Source: Scandinavium ludwigii_A
GTDB taxonomy: Bacteria > Pseudomonadota > Gammaproteobacteria > Enterobacterales > Enterobacteriaceae
Assembly: GCA_050516505.1 (NCBI GenBank)
Contig: CP191518.1
Location: 1,922,001 to 1,986,000 of the forward strand
Reading direction: 5' to 3'
Length of the DNA: 64,000 bases
This document shows positions 18,189-26,172 of the stretch, piece after piece. Within the stretch, counting starts at the first letter, position 1, and every line of letters begins with the position of its first letter. Below the pieces are notes generated by a model. That model was not told the origin of the DNA and did not search any database. It saw only the letters and a program-made list of their open reading frames with translations. Position numbers and translations under genes: made by a program.

Positions 18189-19024
18189 TGAGTTTTAAGC
18201 AGTGGCTGGCTCAGGCGATTGAACGTCTCGCGCACAGCGAAAGCCCGCGTCGTGACGCCGAGATTTTACTCGGTCACGTCACGGGCAAATCGCGGACCTA
18301 TATTCTGGCGTTCGACGAAACGACGTTAACGACGGAAGAGGGCGCTCAACTTGAGACGCTGCTTAACCGCCGGATTAACGGCGAGCCGGTGGCGCATCTG
18401 GTGGGGATGCGCGAGTTCTGGTCGCTACCGCTGGAAGTCACCCCTGCGACGCTGATCCCCCGCCCGGACACGGAGTGTCTGGTCGAACAGGCGCTGGGCC
18501 GTTTGCCCGAATCGCCTTGCGATATTCTCGATTTAGGCACCGGCACCGGGGCCATCGCTTTGGCGCTGGCGAGTGAACGCCCGGATTGCCGGGTGACAGC
18601 CGTTGATTTTGTCGCCGATGCGGTGGCACTGGCGACGCGTAATGCCCGCAGTCTGGGTATCAACAACGTCACGATTGCCCAGAGTCACTGGTTCACCACG
18701 CTGGAAGGCAAAACGTTTGGCATGATTGTCAGCAACCCGCCGTACATTGATGAGCAGGACCCGCACCTGGCCGAGGGCGATGTGCGCTTCGAGCCGCTCA
18801 GTGCGCTGGTTGCCGCCGATGAAGGGCTGGCCGATTTGGCGCATATCATCCGCGAAGGGCGACGCTTTCTGCTGCCCGGTGGCTGGATGTTGCTGGAGCA
18901 TGGCTGGAAGCAGGGCCCCGCAGTCAGAGAGCTTTATATTCAGGCCGGTTATGACGAGGTGGAAACCTGTCGTGACTATGGCGGCAACGAGCGCGTAACC
19001 GTCGGGAGACGCAATGCTGACTGA
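18185..19024 (+). CDS. prmC: Release factor glutamine methyltransferase
   Basis: A 279-residue SAM-dependent methyltransferase that N5-methylates the GGQ glutamine of RF1 and RF2. Seen: SAM motif ILDLGTGTGAIALALA and the NPPY tetrapeptide (VSNPPYIDEQDP) that binds the target glutamine amide. Two adjacent ATGs (18185 and 18188) are possible; the second gives the E. coli-like N-terminus (MSFKQW). It overlaps prfA by 4 bp. Downstream the usual sirB2 is missing. Confidence 0.95.
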   Translation: MMSFKQWLAQAIERLAHSESPRRDAEILLGHVTGKSRTYILAFDETTLTTEEGAQLETLLNRRINGEPVAHLVGMREFWSLPLEVTPATLIPRPDTECLVEQALGRLPESPCDILDLGTGTGAIALALASERPDCRVTAVDFVADAVALATRNARSLGINNVTIAQSHWFTTLEGKTFGMIVSNPPYIDEQDPHLAEGDVRFEPLSALVAADEGLADLAHIIREGRRFLLPGGWMLLEHGWKQGPAVRELYIQAGYDEVETCRDYGGNERVTVGRRNAD

Positions 19025-19106
19025 AAGCGCGTTTAGCGTTATTATTAGCATCATTTTGAAGTCATCTGGTTGCCATTCGGTAACCCGCAGTTGGGGTAGG
19101 TCATGA
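19014..19106 (+). pseudogene. 30-codon ORF in the place of sirB2 (possible remnant)
   Basis: An ATG inside the end of prmC opens a 30-codon frame that ends in TGA overlapping the sirB1 start codon (ATGA). Its first part, LTESAFSVIISIIL, resembles what I recall of SirB2 (LTEKLFGVIIYIIL-like), the membrane protein normally encoded here. I read it as a leftover of sirB2 after internal deletion, possibly kept because it relays translation from prmC to sirB1. The similarity is short and from memory, so this is tentative. Confidence 0.4.
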
Positions 19107-19912
19107 GGTCATTAGCAGATTTTGAATTTAACAAAGCACCTTTGTGCGACGGCATGATCCTCATCACTGAACTGATCCGCGACGATTTTCAGGCCCAGTA
19201 TGTGATAGACGAGCTGGAGCAACTGGTGAGTCTGGCACGCGAAGAGATTAGCCCGTCGTGGACCGAAACTCGCCAGGTGGAACGCCTGATTGAATTGTTC
19301 TACGGTGAGTGGGGTTTCAGCTCCGCGCACGGCATTTACCGTCTTTCTGATGCGCTGTGGCTCGATACCGTGCTGAAAAACCGGGAAGGCAGCGCAGTGT
19401 CCCTCGGCGCCATCATGCTGTGGGTCGCGCGACAACTCTCCATTCCCATGATGCCGGTGATTTTCCCGACGCAGCTGTTGCTGCGCGCGGATGTTGAAAC
19501 CGGTGAAATGTGGCTGATTAACCCGTTTACCGGCGATACCCTCGATGAACACACGCTGGAAGTGTGGCTGAAAGGCAATATCAGCCCGGTAGCTGAACTG
19601 TTTAATGAAGATCTGGATGAAGCAGAAAACGCAGAGGTGATCCGCAAACTGCTGGATACCCTGAAATCTGCCCTGATGGAAGAGCGGCAGATGGAGCTGG
19701 CGCTACGCGTCAGCGAAGCGCTGTTGCAGTTTAATCCAGAAGATCCGTATGAAATCCGCGATCGCGGCCTGATCTACGCCCAGCTGGAGTGCGAACATGT
19801 CGCGCTCAGCGATTTGAGCTATTTCGTAGAGCAGTGCCCGGAAGATCCGATCAGCGAAATTATTCGCGCGCAGATTAACAATATCGCGAGCAAACACATT
19901 ACCTTGCATTAA
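19103..19912 (+). CDS. sirB1: SirB1 family protein (transglutaminase-like/TPR)
   Basis: A 269-residue protein of E. coli SirB1 (YchA) length and sequence: N-terminal transglutaminase-like region (GSAVSLGAIMLWVARQL, PVIFPTQLLLR) and a C-terminal tetratricopeptide-like helical region (ALLQFNPEDPYEIRDRGLIYAQLE). Its biochemical function is not established; it was named from an effect on Salmonella invasion gene regulation. Start ATG 19103 with GGGGTAGG upstream. It lies 39 bp before kdsA, as in E. coli. Confidence 0.93.
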   Translation: MRSLADFEFNKAPLCDGMILITELIRDDFQAQYVIDELEQLVSLAREEISPSWTETRQVERLIELFYGEWGFSSAHGIYRLSDALWLDTVLKNREGSAVSLGAIMLWVARQLSIPMMPVIFPTQLLLRADVETGEMWLINPFTGDTLDEHTLEVWLKGNISPVAELFNEDLDEAENAEVIRKLLDTLKSALMEERQMELALRVSEALLQFNPEDPYEIRDRGLIYAQLECEHVALSDLSYFVEQCPEDPISEIIRAQINNIASKHITLH

Positions 19913-19951
19913 TCCGGAAAGAATCCGATTAACCCCTGATAAGGCGATCCT

Positions 19952-20806
19952 ATGAAAGAAAAAGTGGTTAGCATTGGCGATATCAATGTCGCAAACGACC
20001 TGCCGTTTGTGCTGTTCGGCGGCATGAACGTGCTGGAGTCCCGTGACCTCGCAATGCGCATCTGTGAGCACTACGTGACCGTGACCCAGAAACTGGGTAT
20101 CCCTTACGTGTTCAAAGCCTCTTTTGATAAAGCCAACCGCTCATCCATCAAATCCTACCGTGGCCCGGGCCTCGAAGAAGGGATGAAGATTTTCCAGGAA
20201 CTGAAGCAGACGTTCGGCGTGAAACTGATCACCGACGTACACGAAGCCGACCAGGCTCAGCCTGTTTCCGAAGTGGTTGACGTGATTCAGCTGCCTGCGT
20301 TCCTTGCTCGCCAGACCGATCTGGTGGAAGCCATGGCGAAAACCGGTGCGGTCATCAACGTCAAAAAACCTCAGTTCGTCAGCCCTGGCCAGATGGGTAA
20401 CATCGTTGATAAATTCGCTGAAGGCGGCAACGACAAAGTGATTCTGTGCGACCGTGGCACCCAGTTCGGCTACGACAATCTGATTGTTGATATGCTGGGC
20501 TTCAGCGTGATGAAAGCCGTTTCCGGCAACTCTCCGGTGATTTTCGACGTGACCCACGCTCTGCAATGCCGCGACCCGTTTGGCGCTGCATCCAGTGGTC
20601 GTCGTGGTCAGGTTACCGAACTGGCACGTGCCGGTATGGCAACCGGTCTGGCTGGTCTGTTCATCGAAGCGCACCCGGACCCGGAAAACGCAAAATGCGA
20701 CGGGCCTTCCGCGCTGCCGCTGGCGAAGCTGGAACCTTTCCTGAAGCAGATCAAAGCGATTGACGATCTGGTGAAGAACTTCGAGCCGCTGGATACCAGC
20801 AACTAA
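19952..20806 (+). CDS. kdsA: 3-deoxy-8-phosphooctulonate (Kdo8P) synthase
   Basis: A 284-residue TIM-barrel enzyme condensing phosphoenolpyruvate with arabinose 5-phosphate to Kdo-8-phosphate for lipopolysaccharide. Seen: VFKASFDKANRSS (PEP/A5P binding), KKPQFVSPGQMGN, and DVTHALQCRDPFGAASSGRRGQV near the C-terminus. The pattern is the metal-independent type (Asn in the metal position, INVKKPQ). It ends the hemA-prfA-prmC-sirB1-kdsA run with a terminator. Confidence 0.97.
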   Translation: MKEKVVSIGDINVANDLPFVLFGGMNVLESRDLAMRICEHYVTVTQKLGIPYVFKASFDKANRSSIKSYRGPGLEEGMKIFQELKQTFGVKLITDVHEADQAQPVSEVVDVIQLPAFLARQTDLVEAMAKTGAVINVKKPQFVSPGQMGNIVDKFAEGGNDKVILCDRGTQFGYDNLIVDMLGFSVMKAVSGNSPVIFDVTHALQCRDPFGAASSGRRGQVTELARAGMATGLAGLFIEAHPDPENAKCDGPSALPLAKLEPFLKQIKAIDDLVKNFEPLDTSN

Positions 20807-20825
20807 TCTGTTCGCTCGTTAAAAA

Positions 20826-20852
20826 TAAAAACCCGCCGCGGCGGGTTTTTTT
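20826..20852 (+). terminator. Terminator of kdsA
   Basis: ACCCGCCG/CGGCGGGT palindrome at 20831-20845 with an A-run before and a seven-T run after. It ends the hemA-kdsA operon. Confidence 0.92.
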
Positions 20853-20888
20853 ATGGGCATGATGTGATGCCCTGTGCAAAGCAAAATA

Positions 20889-20921
20889 TGTAGGCCCGAC
20901 CAGCAAAAGCGCCGCCGGGCA
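20889..20921. repeat. REP element between kdsA and chaA
   Basis: A 33-bp REP-like sequence beginning TGTAGGCCCGACC and ending GCCGCCGGGCA, with GCCCG/CGGGC arms. The same type occurs as an inverted pair at 56401-56473 and as a half-copy at 23396-23408. It lies in the convergent gap where E. coli K-12 carries the ldr toxin repeats, which are absent here. Confidence 0.75.
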
Positions 20922-20935
20922 TCAGGCCGCAGCAA

Positions 20936-22036
20936 TCACGCAAATATCGTCATGAGATACGCCACAAACAGGGCCAGGTGCGCAGAGCCGTTAAGCACAT
21001 TGGTGCGCCCAGTTGAGAACGAAAGTTGGCACAGCACCAGTGAGGCGACCATCACAATCATTTCTGGCGCGCCCAGGGCGAAGACCAGGTGATTGCCGGT
21101 GGCGAAAGCGATCAGCGTCACAACAGGCACCGTCAGCGAGATAGTCGCCAGCACCGAACCAAAGAACAGGTTCATGGCACGCTGTACCTGATTGTTCAGT
21201 ACCGCCCGCAGCGCCCCGAGACCTTCAGGGGACAAAATCAGCAATGCAATCAGGAAGCCGGTGAAGGCCACAGGGGCATTCATGGTGCCAAGGAGCATCT
21301 CCAGCGGACCGGCATTCATTTTGGTCACTGCGATAACCGCAATCAGATGGACGATCAGCCACACTGCGTGCCACAGACTGCTGTGCGCTGACGGTTTGCC
21401 GTGATGCGGGTCATCATCGTCCGCTTCATCTTCATGCTCATACACGAACAGGCTCTGGTGAGTTTTGGTCTGAATCAACAGGAATACGCCGTACATCGCG
21501 GCGGAAATCAGGGCAACCAGCAGCGCCTGGCCGGTGGAGAAGTTCGCGTCCGGCAGCGCCATCGGGAACACCAGTACGATTATCGCCAGCGGGAACAGGG
21601 CGATCAGATATTGTTTGATGCCAAACAGATTCATGTACTGGGTGGCAAATTTGCGCCCGCCCATTAATAACGAGAAGCCGACCAGGCCGCCGGTGACAAT
21701 CATGATGATCGAATAGAGGGTGTCACGCATCAATGTCGGGGCCGCATCGCCCGTGGCCATTAATGCGGAAATAAGGCTCACTTCAAGAATAACCACCGAG
21801 AGGCTCAAAATCAGTGAGCCGTACGGTTCGCCGAGGCGGTGAGCGAGTACGTCGGCATGACGAACGACGCTAAATGCGCTGCTCAGAATACCGACCAGGG
21901 CCAGGGCGTTAATGCCGATAACCACTGGCAGTGACTGGCTGTTACCAAAGAACACCAGCACCGCCAGTGCCACTACCGGGAAAATGAGGGATGTCTCCTT
22001 GTGGCGGGTTTTTACCGCCTCTTGCACATGGGTCAT
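20936..22036 (-). CDS. chaA: Ca2+(Na+,K+)/H+ antiporter ChaA
   Basis: A 366-residue CaCA-superfamily antiporter with two hydrophobic halves separated by an acidic/histidine-rich cytoplasmic loop (EHEDEADDDDPHHG, about residue 200). Conserved CaCA segments include SVVILEVSLISALMATG and the second-repeat GFLIALLILSPEGLGAL. It expels Ca2+, Na+ or K+ in exchange for protons, mainly at alkaline pH. It is divergent from chaB, as in E. coli. Confidence 0.95.
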   Translation of the reverse strand: MTHVQEAVKTRHKETSLIFPVVALAVLVFFGNSQSLPVVIGINALALVGILSSAFSVVRHADVLAHRLGEPYGSLILSLSVVILEVSLISALMATGDAAPTLMRDTLYSIIMIVTGGLVGFSLLMGGRKFATQYMNLFGIKQYLIALFPLAIIVLVFPMALPDANFSTGQALLVALISAAMYGVFLLIQTKTHQSLFVYEHEDEADDDDPHHGKPSAHSSLWHAVWLIVHLIAVIAVTKMNAGPLEMLLGTMNAPVAFTGFLIALLILSPEGLGALRAVLNNQVQRAMNLFFGSVLATISLTVPVVTLIAFATGNHLVFALGAPEMIVMVASLVLCQLSFSTGRTNVLNGSAHLALFVAYLMTIFA

Positions 22037-22302
22037 GAACCATCTCCGTTTAAGCAGGTGCTATAATTATAGATAACATAAGGACATAACATAGCAGACA
22101 GATCGGTTTTTTCTGCGTGTTTTTACTGAAATTTACCTCTACTCCTTAATCCTGCAGTTAAGCCTAATAAAAACCATATTATGTTTATTTTCTGTTTATA
22201 TAACAGAGAATTGATTATTATTTTTCTGCAATATTACTCGGAATTTGCAGCCACTGGCATCCTCAGCCACACTTACTGTTTGTCTTTATTCCGGAGGTGA
22301 AA
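22037..22302. promoter_or_regulatory. chaA-chaB divergent intergenic region
   Basis: A 266-bp AT-rich gap between divergent genes. TATAAT at 22060-22067 (GCTATAATTATAG) is a plausible -10 for one of them, and the segment near 22170-22230 is very A/T-rich. I see no RNA gene or repeat here. Confidence 0.4.
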
Positions 22303-22533
22303 ATGCCTTACAGCAGCCGCAGTGAATTACCTGACAGCGTGCAGAACGTATTACCTGCCCACGCGCAGGACATCTATAAAGAAGCCTTTAATAGCGCCTG
22401 GGATCAGTATAAGCACAAAGAAGATCGGCGGGATGATGCCGGCCGCGAAGAGACGGCGCATAAAGTCGCGTGGGCGGCCGTGAAGAATGATTATCAAAAA
22501 GGCGAGGACGATAAGTGGCATAAAAAGAAATAA
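22303..22533 (+). CDS. chaB: Cation transport regulator ChaB
   Basis: A 76-residue, highly charged small protein that matches E. coli ChaB over its length (LPAHAQDIYKEAFNSAW core, KWHKK end). It is described as a putative regulator of ChaA; direct evidence is thin. The start is ATG 22303 with GGAGG six bases upstream; a GTG two codons earlier lies within the ribosome site. Confidence 0.94.
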   Translation: MPYSSRSELPDSVQNVLPAHAQDIYKEAFNSAWDQYKHKEDRRDDAGREETAHKVAWAAVKNDYQKGEDDKWHKKK

Positions 22534-22709
22534 ATTGAAGGCCTTATTTAAGTGAAGTTAATCACGTATCGTTTATTTGCACTTTATTGAACTCTGGTTG
22601 GGTTGCAAGCGGCCCGTTCATTGCATATTGTCTGAGGAAGCTGGATAATATTTCAGCAAATCAGAAGGGAATGGGGTTGCAGGGAAGTGTGCAGTGGTGG
22701 AGGTATAAA

Positions 22710-23390
22710 GTGTTAACACGTGATTTCTTGCTGAAGGCCGATTGCAAAACGGCGTTTGGTGCAATCGAGGAATCGCTACTCTGGTCGCCGGAACAACGCG
22801 CCGCCTCACTGGCTGCGACGCTCGCCTGTCGACCAGATAGTGGCCCGGTATGGATCTTTGGTTACGGTTCGCTGATGTGGAACCCGGCGCTGGATTACAG
22901 TGAATCCTGCACCGGCACGCTCGTCGGTTGGCACCGTGCCTTCTGTTTACGCCTGACGGCAGGGCGCGGTAGCGCCTGTCAGCCAGGGCGGATGCTTGCA
23001 CTAAAAGAGGGCGGGCGCACCACCGGAGTGGCCTATTGCCTGCGAGAGAGTGCGCTGGACGAAGAATTGTCGCTGCTGTGGAAGCGCGAGATGATCACCG
23101 GCTGCTACTTGCCGACCTGGTGCAAGCTGGAACTCGACGATGGTCGCACGGTTAACGCGCTGGTGTTCATCATGGACCCGCGCCATCCGCTGTATGAATC
23201 CGACACCAGCGTGAAAGTGATTGCCCCCCTTATCGCCGCCGCCAGCGGACCGCTCGGCACTAACGCACAGTATCTTTTCTCGCTCGAGCAGGAACTGGTG
23301 AAGCTTGGGATGCAGGATGAGTGCTTAAACGAGCTGGTCGGGAAGGTTCGCCATCTGCTCAACGGTGAAAACCTGCCGCGTTCAGCGTGA
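22710..23390 (+). CDS. chaC: Glutathione-specific gamma-glutamylcyclotransferase ChaC
   Basis: A 226-residue ChaC protein that splits glutathione into 5-oxoproline and Cys-Gly. Seen: the family glycine-rich motif FGYGSLMWNPA at the start of the cyclotransferase fold, and the catalytic glutamate in WKREMITGCYLP. I place the start at GTG 22710 (VLTRDFLLKADCK aligns with the E. coli N-terminus) with GGAGG six bases upstream; the frame extends 41 codons upstream without homology. It lies 176 bp after chaB. The C-terminus is shorter than in E. coli. Confidence 0.93.
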   Translation: MLTRDFLLKADCKTAFGAIEESLLWSPEQRAASLAATLACRPDSGPVWIFGYGSLMWNPALDYSESCTGTLVGWHRAFCLRLTAGRGSACQPGRMLALKEGGRTTGVAYCLRESALDEELSLLWKREMITGCYLPTWCKLELDDGRTVNALVFIMDPRHPLYESDTSVKVIAPLIAAASGPLGTNAQYLFSLEQELVKLGMQDECLNELVGKVRHLLNGENLPRSA

Positions 23391-23395
23391 AAAAA

Positions 23396-23408
23396 TGCCC
23401 GGCGGCGC
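23396..23408. repeat. Half REP element
   Basis: TGCCCGGCGGCGC just after chaC is identical to the first 13 bases of the REP copy at 56401. Only this half is present; it sits in the 22-bp gap between convergent stop codons. Confidence 0.5.
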
Positions 23409-23412
23409 AACG

Positions 23413-23964
23413 TTACTGTCCGAAACGCCCAATCAGCCCGGCGGCGGCCAGCTGATGACCTTTCAGTTTTTCAAACAGCGCCTCGCGAGTTAAGCCCGCA
23501 GGCAATGTAGGCGGCAGGTCGGTCGCAATCAGCGTGAAGGTGTAATGGTGAGCTCCGGTTCCGGGGGGTGGGCACGGCCCATACCAGTTGGCGGAGCCCG
23601 GCGTGTTTTTGCCGCCGGTATAGCCTTTCGCATCGCGTAGGGCATCCGGGCCAAAGCCGGTGGCCGCAGGCGAAATGTTGTAGGCCACCAGATGCGTGAC
23701 GCCGAGTCCTTTGTTGCCTTCCGGATCGTGAACAATCAGCGCCAGGCTCTGCGTCTGCGGTGGAACATTGCTCCATACCAGCGGCGGAGAGTTGTTTTTG
23801 CCGGTGCAGTTGGCGTTTTTGGCATCATTACCTGCGTACTGGCTGTTGAGCATACCGTTATCTGCAAAAGCCGGGGACTGGACAATGAACAGCCCCTCCG
23901 CACAGACGTTGCCGATACTGCCTAACAGGGCTGCGCAGGCGATGGCGCAGGGGAGGGTTTTCAT
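23413..23964 (-). CDS. Periplasmic PEBP-family protein (YbhB/YbcL-like)
   Basis: A 183-residue protein with a signal peptide (cleavage expected after NVCA, about residue 22) and a phosphatidylethanolamine-binding-protein fold: SPPLVWSNVP, LALIVHDPEG (the DPD/DPE-type ligand motif), GPCPPPGTGAHHYTFTLIA. E. coli relatives are YbhB (cytoplasmic) and YbcL (periplasmic). Ligand and role are unknown. It occupies the spot where E. coli has ychN, between chaC and ychO, and is divergent from ychO. Confidence 0.87.
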   Translation of the reverse strand: MKTLPCAIACAALLGSIGNVCAEGLFIVQSPAFADNGMLNSQYAGNDAKNANCTGKNNSPPLVWSNVPPQTQSLALIVHDPEGNKGLGVTHLVAYNISPAATGFGPDALRDAKGYTGGKNTPGSANWYGPCPPPGTGAHHYTFTLIATDLPPTLPAGLTREALFEKLKGHQLAAAGLIGRFGQ

Positions 23965-24121
23965 GGGGGCTTCTCACGCAGGAAAGGTGTTTTAACTGTA
24001 GCCGATGCTTAAGGATCTTCCTGAAATTTGCGCTAAAGCTGAAAGAGAGGGGTAAAACCGTTAAAATAAGAAGACATGCCGTCCGGCACGATATTGATTT
24101 ATTGAGGGATCCCGCTGCGTT

Positions 24122-25525
24122 TTGAGGTATTTGCTGTCACGTCCACGTCTTCTGTTGTTGTTACTCTTGCCCCTGGCAGGAGGTGCCTCTGGTGCTCGCC
24201 AGACTTTTGTCGATCAGGCCGAACACCCGTTTGATGAAAGCGCCGATAATCTGCCCAATCTGGGTATTGCCCCGGATAATCACGAAAGTGAAAAACACCT
24301 CGCAGAAATGATGAAGGCGTTTGGTGAGGCCAGCATGCAGGACAACGGCCTGGATACCGGCGATCAAGCGCGGCTTTTTGCCATCGAAAAACTCAGCCAT
24401 CAGCTCAATTCCGAAGTGAATCAGCAGCTCGATTACTGGCTTTCTCCATGGGGGAATGCCTCGGCGGAGCTGCTGGTGAACAGTGAAGGCAAGTTTACGG
24501 GCAGCCACGGCAACTGGTTTGTGCCGCTGGAAGATAACAATCGCTATCTGACCTGGACTCAAGTGGGTTTGACGCAGCAGGACGACGGGCTGGTGAGCAA
24601 TCTTGGGGTCGGACAGCGCTGGGTGGCGGGCGACTGGCTGCTCGGCTATAACGCTTTCTACGACACCCTGATGGGAGAAAGCCTGCAACGCGGGGGGCTA
24701 GGGGCTGAAGCCTGGGGCGAGTATTTACGCCTCTCGGCCAACTTCTATCAGCCGTTCAACAGTTGGCGTGAGGACAGCGATACGGTCGAAAGTCGAATGG
24801 CGCGCGGTTACGATCTCACGGCCCAGGCGCGGCTGCCGTTTTACCGCTTCATCAATACCAGCGTCAGCTTTGAGCGCTATTTTGGTGACAGCGTCGACCT
24901 GTTCCATACCGGTACCGGGTATCACAACCCGATGGCGGTTTCGCTGGGGCTGGCTTACACCCCGGTACCGCTGGTGACGATTTCCGCCGCACATAAGCAG
25001 GGGGAAAGCGGCGTCAGCCAGAACAATTTGGGCATGAAGCTCAACTACCGTTTCGGCGTGCCACTGAAGAAACAGCTGGAGTCCAGCGAAGTGGCGGCGT
25101 TTACCTCGCTGCGCGGCAGTCGGTACGACAGCCCGGAACGCAGCAATCTGCCGGTGGTCGAGTATCGCCAGCGTAAAACGCTGTCCGTTTTCCTCGCTAC
25201 GCCGCCGTGGGATTTGCATCCGGGTGAGACCGTGTCTTTGAAGTTGCAGGTGCGCGGACGTTATAAGATTAAGTCATTGACCTGGCAGGGCGATTCGCAG
25301 GCGCTGAGCCTGACGCCGCCAGTGAATCACAGCAGCCCTGATGGCTGGACCGTCATTATGCCGGCGTGGGATTACAGCGACGGCGCGAAGAACCGCTGGC
25401 AGTTGTCGGTGGTGGTGGAAGATGAGAAGGGGCAGCGCGTCTCGTCCAATGAGATTACGCTGGCGCTGACTGAGCCGCTGGTCACCTTCCCGGCGGCGTC
25501 GTCGGATTCGCTATTGATGCCTTAA
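24122..25525 (+). CDS. ychO: YchO, intimin/invasin-like outer-membrane protein
   Basis: A 467-residue exported protein: leucine-rich signal peptide, an inverse-autotransporter beta-barrel domain (about residues 90-330, with WLSPWGNASAEL, NFYQPF, GLAYTPVPLVTI and LNYRFGVPLKKQL), and a C-terminal Ig-like segment (about 345-455, VSSNEITLAL). It is the chromosomal YchO (YchP) homologue of invasin/intimin without long passenger repeats; adhesion or membrane-integrity roles have been proposed. The start is uncertain: the frame opens with TTG and no good ribosome site is visible. Its stop codon overlaps that of convergent narL. Confidence 0.9.
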   Translation: MRYLLSRPRLLLLLLLPLAGGASGARQTFVDQAEHPFDESADNLPNLGIAPDNHESEKHLAEMMKAFGEASMQDNGLDTGDQARLFAIEKLSHQLNSEVNQQLDYWLSPWGNASAELLVNSEGKFTGSHGNWFVPLEDNNRYLTWTQVGLTQQDDGLVSNLGVGQRWVAGDWLLGYNAFYDTLMGESLQRGGLGAEAWGEYLRLSANFYQPFNSWREDSDTVESRMARGYDLTAQARLPFYRFINTSVSFERYFGDSVDLFHTGTGYHNPMAVSLGLAYTPVPLVTISAAHKQGESGVSQNNLGMKLNYRFGVPLKKQLESSEVAAFTSLRGSRYDSPERSNLPVVEYRQRKTLSVFLATPPWDLHPGETVSLKLQVRGRYKIKSLTWQGDSQALSLTPPVNHSSPDGWTVIMPAWDYSDGAKNRWQLSVVVEDEKGQRVSSNEITLALTEPLVTFPAASSDSLLMP

Positions 25526-26172
25526 AAAATACGTTCCTGATGGACCCAGACCGCCGCTTCGACGCGGGATTTGAGCTTCATCTTTTTCAACATATGCTTC
25601 ACGTGAACCTTCACCGTGCTCTCGGTAATATCGAGTCGACGGGCGATCATTTTGTTCGGTAACCCTTGGGCAATCAGCTTCAGAATATCGCGCTCGCGCG
25701 GTGTTAGCTGATTAATATCGCGGTCGGACGTCGCCCTGTTCGCACGCAGACTGGCGGCCAGCACCGGTGTCAGTGCTTCGCTTAATACCATTTCCCCGGC
25801 GGCGGCTTGATGCAGCGCCTTCAGTAAATCTTCCGGCTCCATATCTTTCAGCAGATAGCCATCGGCACCGCGTTTCAGCGCCGTCACTACGTCTTCTTCG
25901 TGATTGGACACGCTGAACACCACCACGCGTCCGGAAAGGGATTTTTCGCGCAGCTTGTCGAGGGTTTCGAGGCCGTTCATACCTGGCATGTTCAAATCGA
26001 GCAGCACCAGGTCCGGATCGAGAGATTCGGCAAGCTCGATGCCCTGCTCGCCATTGCTGGCTTCGCCCACCACCAGAAGATCAGGGGCCATGCTGATCAG
26101 CTGTCTGACGCCGGTGCGCAGCATTGGGTGGTCGTCAATTAACAGGATAGTGGCCCGTTCCTGATTACTCAT
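25522..26172 (-). CDS. narL: Nitrate/nitrite response regulator NarL
   Basis: A 216-residue NarL/FixJ regulator, E. coli length. Receiver domain 1-130 with acidic pair LLIDDHP, phospho-acceptor Asp59 in LLDLNMPGMNG, and Lys in YLLKDME; C-terminal LuxR-type helix-turn-helix (LTPRERDILKLIAQGLPNKMIA, recognition STVKVHVKHM). Phosphorylated by NarX, it activates narGHJI and narK and represses other anaerobic genes. The start ATG 26172 lies within the end of narX (8-bp overlap), so the two are co-translated; an upstream in-frame extension is narX sequence. Confidence 0.97.
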   Translation of the reverse strand: MSNQERATILLIDDHPMLRTGVRQLISMAPDLLVVGEASNGEQGIELAESLDPDLVLLDLNMPGMNGLETLDKLREKSLSGRVVVFSVSNHEEDVVTALKRGADGYLLKDMEPEDLLKALHQAAAGEMVLSEALTPVLAASLRANRATSDRDINQLTPRERDILKLIAQGLPNKMIARRLDITESTVKVHVKHMLKKMKLKSRVEAAVWVHQERIF

